From: Calothrix sp. PCC 7103
GTDB taxonomy: Bacteria; Cyanobacteriota; Cyanobacteriia; Cyanobacteriales; Nostocaceae
Length of the DNA: 39,220 bases
Reading direction: 5' to 3'
Assembly (NCBI RefSeq): GCF_000331305.1
Contig: NZ_KB217483.1
Coordinates: forward strand, 3,621-42,840
Positions 33,407-39,220 of the stretch are shown here, one piece after another; the stretch's first letter is position 1; the number at the start of each line of letters is the position of its first letter. The notes beneath the pieces were generated by a model. It searched no databases. It was not told the origin of the DNA and saw nothing but the letters and a program-made list of their open reading frames with translations. Made by a program: the position numbers and the translations under genes.

Positions 33407-35182
33407 TTGGACTTTGGACAAAAACGTTCGTTTCCGTACTAAACTTGTGGACAACATTTAAATCATTTTTATTTATGCTTTTCAGGCTATTAAATTAATT
33501 CTAATAAATAATTAGCATGAACTTAGTCGAACAATAGTACTTAATTGTTGGATTATAAAAATAGCTATCAGCATTTCAATACATAGTATTATCTAAATGT
33601 ACTATCTACTAAATCTACTGATAAGCTATGCAAAAAATAAACCATAATCAATTAATAGCGCAACTACGCTCTTTTCGACAACATTTACGTAAATTATTTA
33701 AGTCATACAGTGATAGTATAATTGATTTAATTGATGCTTTAGCTAGTAATTCAAACAGTGCTTCTTCTCCTGTTGAATTATCTTTAAGTCCTTTGTTTGA
33801 AAGAACTCACAATTCTGTTTATAAAGCAATTAATCAATCATTTAATTTTAATGATGACAAGAAAAAGAAAAGAAAAAAGTTGAAAAATTTAACTAGGTTG
33901 ATAGCTGAAGTAACGCCACAGCCAGAAAAGCGCCCTTTTTATTTATTTACAACAGATATAACTCCTCATCCACGCCCTTACTCTCCAACTCTAAGAGAAA
34001 GAAGTTATATTTATCAAGCAAACACTGTTGCAGGTAATAAGCCCATCGGCATTGGTCATGCTTATTCATTTGTCTCACTGTTACCAGAAAAAGAATCCCA
34101 AAATTCGGCACCCTGGTCAATTCCACTGTCGGCAGAAAGAGTTCCAACTGATAAAAAAGGTATAAGTGTTGGCATTAATCAAATTAATGCATTGATGTCA
34201 GATGAATCGCTTCCGTGGCACGGTAAATTATCAGTATTAACTGCTGATAGTGCTTATAGTCAACGCTCATTCCTATTTAATTCATCCAAACACAAAAATT
34301 TGGTTGTAATTGCCAGAGTTCGTAGTAATCGAATTTTTTACTCTTCACCACCAACACAACAAGAAGAGAAGAAACGTGGATGTCCAAAAAAATTTGGTGA
34401 ACGTTTCGACCTTGCTCTTGAAGAGACTTGGCGTCCACCTGACGAGACAACAGAAGTCAAAAGTACTACCAAGAAAGGTCGTCAATTCACAGTAGCCCTT
34501 AAAGCTTGGCACAATATGCTGATGAGAGGAACTCAACAAGAACAAATGTATAAATGTCCATTTACCCTAGTCCGGGTTCATGTTACTGATGATACTGGCT
34601 GTGCTGTTTGGAAACCGATGTGGTTGGTAGTTATAGGCGAGCATCGCGGACGTATTTCCCTCGAAGAAATCTATTCTTGCTATCGGCAACGGTTTGATAT
34701 CGAACATATGTTTAGATTTCAAAAGCAACGCTTGCTAATGACTAATTTCCAAACTACCGAAGTAAAGCGTGAGGAAAATTGGATACGTTTAGTAATGCTT
34801 GCCTACGTACAATTATGGGCTGCAAAAGAATTATCTAATTATTTACCAAGGCCTTGGGAACGCTATCAAAAGCAAAATAATGATAAAATTATTTCACCTA
34901 GCTCCGTGCAACGTGACTTTCAAAGAATTATTTCGGAGGTCGGAAAACCAGGGAATTCACCGAAACCCAGAGGAAATGCGACTGGTCGGGTGAGGGGTCA
35001 GACCCAGACGAAAAAAGCTAAGTATCCTGTTATCAAAAAAAGCAAAAAATCCAACACCCCACAGCCTCTAGCTGCGTAGTTTTTCTGTAAATATACTTGT
35101 TTTACTCGGTTAATTTCATAACTGGGATAAGAAAGCTGCGTCTTTTTTAGTTCATGAACGTACTATTTTGTCCAAAGTCCAA
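33407..35182. mobile_element. IS701-like insertion sequence
   Basis: TTGGACTTTGGACAAAA lies at 33407-33423 and inverted at 35166-35182. The element contains one intact transposase. Its left flank is a kinase remnant and its right flank is an ABC exporter gene, without a clear 4-bp duplication, so the sides were probably joined by deletion. Confidence 0.75.
33628..35079 (+). CDS. IS701-like DDE transposase
   Basis: A 483-residue transposase of the IS4/IS701 superfamily. The acidic triad is visible: FTTDITPHPRPYSPTLRERS, SVLTADSAYSQRSFLF, and SLEEIYSCYRQRFDIEHMFRFQKQRL with the catalytic Glu. A Lys-rich tail follows. The frame is complete, with no stop or shift, so this copy could be active if its ends are functional. 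The start at ATG 33628 lacks a strong ribosome-binding site. Confidence 0.82.
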   Translation: MQKINHNQLIAQLRSFRQHLRKLFKSYSDSIIDLIDALASNSNSASSPVELSLSPLFERTHNSVYKAINQSFNFNDDKKKKRKKLKNLTRLIAEVTPQPEKRPFYLFTTDITPHPRPYSPTLRERSYIYQANTVAGNKPIGIGHAYSFVSLLPEKESQNSAPWSIPLSAERVPTDKKGISVGINQINALMSDESLPWHGKLSVLTADSAYSQRSFLFNSSKHKNLVVIARVRSNRIFYSSPPTQQEEKKRGCPKKFGERFDLALEETWRPPDETTEVKSTTKKGRQFTVALKAWHNMLMRGTQQEQMYKCPFTLVRVHVTDDTGCAVWKPMWLVVIGEHRGRISLEEIYSCYRQRFDIEHMFRFQKQRLLMTNFQTTEVKREENWIRLVMLAYVQLWAAKELSNYLPRPWERYQKQNNDKIISPSSVQRDFQRIISEVGKPGNSPKPRGNATGRVRGQTQTKKAKYPVIKKSKKSNTPQPLAA

Positions 35183-37096
35183 TAAATAGGCGCCGACCCA
35201 TAATAAAAGTAAGCTGGATAATTTATTGAGGAAGTTAGATAATGAACCTGCTGTATTGGATGTGAGTACATTATCAAAGCTGGCACTGATATATTTGCCA
35301 TAGCGTTGTTGCCACTGCCATCTTGAATTTAGTTCGATATTCTGTGCTTTGACTGTTTGTATACCAGATACTACTTCAACTAAATACGATTGAGTTTCTG
35401 CATTACGTTCAGCTTTAGTACGAGTTTGACTGCGAATAATTGGAGCAAATATAAATGTTAATAATGCAAATAATGGTACAGTGGCTAGTGCTACTATAGT
35501 GAGTAACCAACTGTAAAATATCATCACTACGATATAAATTACCGAGAAGATAGCATCTAGTACAACCGTAAGGGCAGTACCAGTTAAGAATGAGCGAATA
35601 TTCTCTAATTCGTTAATCCTTGATGATATTTCCCCTACTGGTCGTTTCTCGAAGTAGCGTAATGGTAATCTCAATAAGTGGTCAATGACTTCACTACCTA
35701 ATGATAAATCAATCCTATTGGTGGTATCTACAAATAAGTTAGTACGCAACCAAGTGATTATTCCCTCGATGATTGCCATTGCTATCAACACAAATCCCAA
35801 TACGTTGAGGGTGTTGACACCATTTTGGATGATAACTTTATCAATAATTACTTGAGTAACGAGTGGGTTAGCAAGTCCTAATAATTGTACAAATAATGAT
35901 GCTATAAACACTTCGATTAATACGGTTTTATGTTTCTTGATAGCAGGTAAAAACCAGCTTAGATTAAATCGCTTCTTGGGTGTTTCTGGTGTAGATTGTA
36001 TAAGGAGTACTTGTCCATCTTCACCCCAGATATCGATAAAAGCAGCTGGCTTTTTACGAACGATACCCTGTTCGGGGATAGCGAGTACTAATTCTTTTTC
36101 GGTAGCATGGTAAAGAATTGCAAAGCTGTCTTGCCAAGGAATTAATACTGGTGTGGGTAATTTAGATACTGCAACTCCTGGTACTTCTACAAGCTGTGAT
36201 TTAAACCCCATCAATTCGGCAACGGCGCCACACAATTCAATTGATATTTTACCAGTACGTTGGAAATTACTATCGAGCGCGCGTTTGATTACATCCCTTT
36301 TCCACGGTGTGTTCCAATATTGCGATAGCATTTGGAAGCAAGCAAGCGTTGCATCAATTGGCCCTCGACCATGAATGTAGGGGTATTTGGTTTGTTTTGA
36401 TTCTTGTTGTTCCGGCGCCTCTGGTTTTTCTGGTGCGAATGGTACACTATCCCAAGGATTGGAATTGGTGGTTGTTATTTCAAGAGTATCTGTGGTTGTG
36501 GGTTGCTCAAATGATAATGTATGGTCAGCAAACCCGATAAGGCGAACTCCCTTACCAGTAGATTGAATATCATTCCCAGTCGAAGGATTGATAATACTAC
36601 CAACTGGATAATTACTACCTTCACTGCTAACGAACCATAGTAAATTGGGGTCAATCTGATTCAGTGGAGTTTTACCATTAGGTAAGTTTAAAATAGTAGC
36701 ATGATGTATTGCTTTGGTTGCTAATTCTTTGAGGTCATGAACTACTTTACCTCGGCGATTAAGTTCGGCGCCTATTAAGTCGAATATTTCTATTAAATTA
36801 ATTTGGTTACGAAAGATAGTAGCTATGTCAGGCTGTTTGGTTAATAATTCGATAAAATCAGATACTTTGATGGTGAGGCAGACTGATTCAACTGATGCAA
36901 TAACTGTTTCACATGGTACATTTCTGATAATACTAGTGGCGCCAATTACTGCACCCGCTTCGAGTCTCTCCAACGTTTGTGGCGCCTCTATGCCAGGTTG
37001 ATATCCTAATAACCGTGCTTGCCCAGAGTATAAAATATAAATGTTAGCAGGCAGGTTATTTTTGGCAAAAATTGTCTGTCCCATCCGATAGCGCAA
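35147..37096 (-). pseudogene. HetC-like peptidase-domain ABC exporter, cut at both ends
   Basis: Order: cyclic-nucleotide-binding-like domain (about residues 1-110: LPANIYILYSGQARLLGY, LEAGAVIGATSI), linker, C39-like peptidase domain (about 245-375: GPIDATLACFQMLSQYW, then HATEKELVLAIPEQGIVRKK), and ABC membrane domain (about 390-640, with LRYFEKRPVGEISSRINELE). In the peptidase the Asp-Cys-Gly of active C39 enzymes is Asp-Ala-Thr, so it is non-catalytic. The ATPase domain is missing: coding runs into an IS701-like end at 35182. The N-terminus (PTYLLELIVNKVEP in frame upstream of the TTG) is cut by the IS630 element near 37150. Not functional. Confidence 0.83.
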
Positions 37097-37168
37097 TGGT
37101 TCTACTTTGTTGACAATTAGCTCAAGTAAGTAGGTGGGCAGAAAAATTCATAGTTATGTAACAAAAGC

Positions 37169-37823
37169 TTAACCTAAGCTATTTTTGTTAAATTTTACAC
37201 GTTGTGTACTGTAATTCCCTTTTTTACCTCTGGTCTCAATACCATCAATCACAGCGTAAGCAAGGTCTAGTTCGTCATCAAAACTTTGCCCGCGTAATTC
37301 GTCTTTTTTAAGGTGCTGCCACTCCAACTCAATTGGGTTCAATGAGCGAGCAATATTTGGGCAAGAAAAAAATGTATAAACCCATCTGTTCCCATTTTGT
37401 CCATAATTGTTGGACTTCTCGGCACCGATGTATTGGTCCATTATCTTGCACGATTACTCTCATGCGTCCTAATTCTTGTGCTTCCTGTGCTTCTCGTTCC
37501 ATCATATTGATATATGACCAGCGGTTAACACCTCCAATTACAAGCCCATAAACAAAACTTATCAACGGTTGGAGAAATCCAATAATGCTTAACCTGCGAC
37601 CACGACGTGCTGTTTGTTCCACACGTTTTTGCTCACCTTTAAAGTAGTACGTATAGCTTGGTTCACTCCATGCACAAAAACCTGATTCATCCAAATACTT
37701 TAAGTCTATTTCTCCGGCGCCTGCTGAAAGTTCCAGCATATCTAAGTCTGCTTGCTTGTTCTCTCGTACTATCGGGTCTTGTTTTCTTTTGTGACTTTTC
37801 CTTGTTCGCTTCCAATTGACCCC
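37169..37823 (-). pseudogene. IS630-family transposase, catalytic part
   Basis: In the frame entered after a -1 shift at A7G5 (37820-37831), the coding is GVNWKRTRKSHKRKQDPIVR, then EIDLKYLDESGFCAWSEPSY (first Asp), RVIVQDNGPIHRCREVQQLW (second Asp) and FFLPKYCSL. One extra base near 37340 moves the rest (LNPIELEWQHLKKDELRGQS, with the catalytic Glu) into another frame ending at 37169. The A-run shift may be programmed as in other IS630 elements, but the second break is a true mutation. Confidence 0.8.
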
Positions 37824-38130
37824 CTTTTTTTGAGTACCCGCCTTATTCTGTCGGGACTCAGCTTTATCGAGTGTTCGTGTTCTAATTTCTGGGCGAGTTG
37901 AAGGCTATTGTATGTACGCGGTTCTTCTCGAAGGCATTTTTCCAAAAACACGATGTCGGTTTCCGTCCATTTTGGCTTTCTACCCCTACCAGGTTTCTCC
38001 CAAAGCGCTTCTAGACCAAGATTCTCCCATTTGTTTAAAACCTCTCTCACGGTTTGAGCAGTCAAATCAAAGTGAGCAGCTATTTTTTCCACATACCAGC
38101 CATGCGCGTTCAGCCTAATTATTTCGTCGG
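37769..38130 (-). pseudogene. IS630-family transposase, N-terminal part (exon)
   Basis: The protein part reads PDEIIRLNAHGWYVEKIAAH, FDLTAQTVREVLNKWENLGL, WEKPGRGRKPKWTETDIVF and RIRRVLKK, the helix-turn-helix pair of IS630 transposases. The 5' exon is out of the window, since a group II intron interrupts the gene at 38131. The frame continues by -1 shift into 37823. Confidence 0.8.
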
Positions 38131-38202
38131 GTAAGATTGGCAGGTCGCCCTGCCGCACTCCCCTAAGAACCGGACATGACAGTTACCCATCATCCGGCTC
38201 AA
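38131..38202 (-). ncRNA. Second group II intron, domains V and VI
   Basis: Minus-strand GAGCCGGATGATGGGTAACT and GTCATGTCCGGTTCT form domain V (about 38163-38202). Domain VI is GGCAGG (38139-38144 on the plus strand) pairing with CCTGCC (38149-38154). The intron probably ends in ...TTAC at 38131. Its 5' part is beyond the window. Confidence 0.82.
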
Positions 38203-39220
38203 GCCTCAGTGACTACCCAATCATTATCTGTTAACTCAGGTTTATCCTTTTTAGACCCCTTAGTATGAGTTATCTTGTGACAGGCTTCATGCATCCAAAC
38301 TAAGTTTTCCAGTTTATCCGTACCGCCTTTATTTACTTGATTAATGTGATGCAGATGAAGTGGCTCTCTGTTGTGGATGTGTTCGCCGCATACTGGGCAT
38401 TTATTGCCTTGTCTTTTGGCTATCTTTTCATTTTTGCTATTAGCTGCGAAAATAAATTTACCATATTGTGTGGCTCTGTTTTCCCAGTATTTAATCAAGT
38501 TAGGGTCATCTGAAGAGTTTCTGCCCGCTACTTTAACGTGTCTGACTATCCCAACAGAAGAAGCTTTGAATAAAGCGAGTACTTTTTCTTTTCCTCTTCG
38601 GTCTTTAGTTATTGTTAGGAAGTCCCATTTATTATACTCTGGGTGTTTTATGCCGACATTGAAGTATCTTTTTACTACTTCTTTACGACTTAAGCCTCCG
38701 TGCTTTCTGCGTGCCCAGTTATATAGTGCCTTCCATATTTCCTTATCAAAGTAGCTGAGAACTTCTTTGGAGCAAACAGTTCGGTAGTAATATGCAAATC
38801 CTCTAATAATGGGGTTTAAGTAGTTGATAACAGCTGAAACGGATATATTATTGTTGTTTTTCAGCCATGTCTTGATTTCTTGGATTTTTTCGAGAACTTT
38901 TTGTTTTTCAGGTTTAATGATAGTTTTACCATTGTATTTCCTGATATTAAAACCTAGATAATCAATACCTTGTTCGGTATGTCTTATCTTAGTTTTTTCG
39001 ATATTAAGTTCCAGACCTCTTTCTTGAAGTAAGGTGGTTATATGAGCTATAACTACCTCCATACATTCAGCGTTAGGTGCTGTCACGATAAAGTCGTCGG
39101 CGTATCTAATGAAACCAAATGGACATTTATCTTCAACTTTTTTTACCTGCGGTTTGCCTTGATTTTTACCTTGTCTGTTAATGACTACGTTGCCATCTTT
39201 GTCCTTTTTGTAGCGCTCAA
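38199..39220 (-). CDS. Group II intron reverse transcriptase/maturase (partial, runs off the edge)
   Basis: The frame is open to the right edge and includes the RT active site at about 39100-39110 (FIRYADDFIVTAP), then RGLELNIEKTKIRHTEQGID and YLGFNIRKYNGK, a maturase X domain (LNPIIRGFAYYYRTVCSKEV), and an HNH endonuclease (CPVCGEHIHNREPLHLHHIN, NLVWMHEACHK). It is intact where visible, so this intron may be active. It is a different lineage from the one at 13139: domain V and protein sequence differ clearly. Confidence 0.85.
   Translation of the reverse strand, partial: ERYKKDKDGNVVINRQGKNQGKPQVKKVEDKCPFGFIRYADDFIVTAPNAECMEVVIAHITTLLQERGLELNIEKTKIRHTEQGIDYLGFNIRKYNGKTIIKPEKQKVLEKIQEIKTWLKNNNNISVSAVINYLNPIIRGFAYYYRTVCSKEVLSYFDKEIWKALYNWARRKHGGLSRKEVVKRYFNVGIKHPEYNKWDFLTITKDRRGKEKVLALFKASSVGIVRHVKVAGRNSSDDPNLIKYWENRATQYGKFIFAANSKNEKIAKRQGNKCPVCGEHIHNREPLHLHHINQVNKGGTDKLENLVWMHEACHKITHTKGSKKDKPELTDNDWVVTEA

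Noticed and set aside
1-39220. CRISPR array or tRNA/rRNA genes
   Set aside because: No regularly spaced direct repeats and no cloverleaf or rRNA-like sequence seen in either strand.

Overview
The window looks like an accessory, transposon-rich region from a filamentous (probably heterocyst-forming) cyanobacterium. The signs are cyanobacterial-type sensor kinases, a HetC-like ABC exporter, group II introns with HNH-type maturases, and IS66-, IS1182-, IS4-, IS701-, IS630- and IS1634-like elements. The classic cyanobacterial repeat HIP1 (GCGATCGC) was not found by eye; instead the palindrome GGCGCC occurs at least 38 times. Chromosome or large plasmid cannot be decided. No rRNA, tRNA or CRISPR array was seen.

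Layout. (A) 1-6040: remnants of a minus-strand gene and of a membrane sensor kinase with an in-frame stop, then an IS66-like transposase gene broken by two insertions at CTAG sites: a 2.55-kb IS1182-family element with inverted repeats of about 300 bp (2360-4909) and a 95-bp MITE (5663-5757). (B) 6425-12680: the most interesting block. A minus-strand operon encodes a YjzC-like small protein, a ubiquitin-like protein, a cysteine-free E2-like protein and a JAMM protease-E1 fusion, followed by three unrecognised genes. Divergent from it are an XRE-ImmA/IrrE regulator/protease and a PIN-domain protein. A 17-bp core motif is repeated in inverted orientation in the divergent promoter region, and a possible pseudoknot lies after the E1 gene. 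(C) 12760-20210: a group II intron (3' end near 13036, read on the minus strand) whose maturase gene is split by a large-serine-recombinase element (14471-16920), followed by a second element of the same three-gene design and a 170-bp MITE.

(D) 20218-29971: a redox cluster (5'-truncated alcohol dehydrogenase, aldehyde dehydrogenase, truncated NmrA-like protein, CurA-like reductase, beta-propeller protein, formaldehyde-dehydrogenase-like ADH, aldo/keto reductase), interrupted by an IS1634-like remnant. Its likely theme is reactive aldehyde/carbonyl handling. (E) 29973-39220: an IS4-family element with a divergent passenger gene and three internal hairpins, two-component remnants, an IS701-like element, a HetC-like exporter cut at both ends, and an IS630-family element invaded by a second group II intron that runs off the right edge.

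The intact biology is mainly block B, a candidate ubiquitin-like conjugation (possibly defence) system with its own regulator, and the redox genes of block D. Most of the rest is nested, decaying mobile DNA. Several IS elements lack target duplications and join unrelated gene fragments, so they mark old rearrangements.
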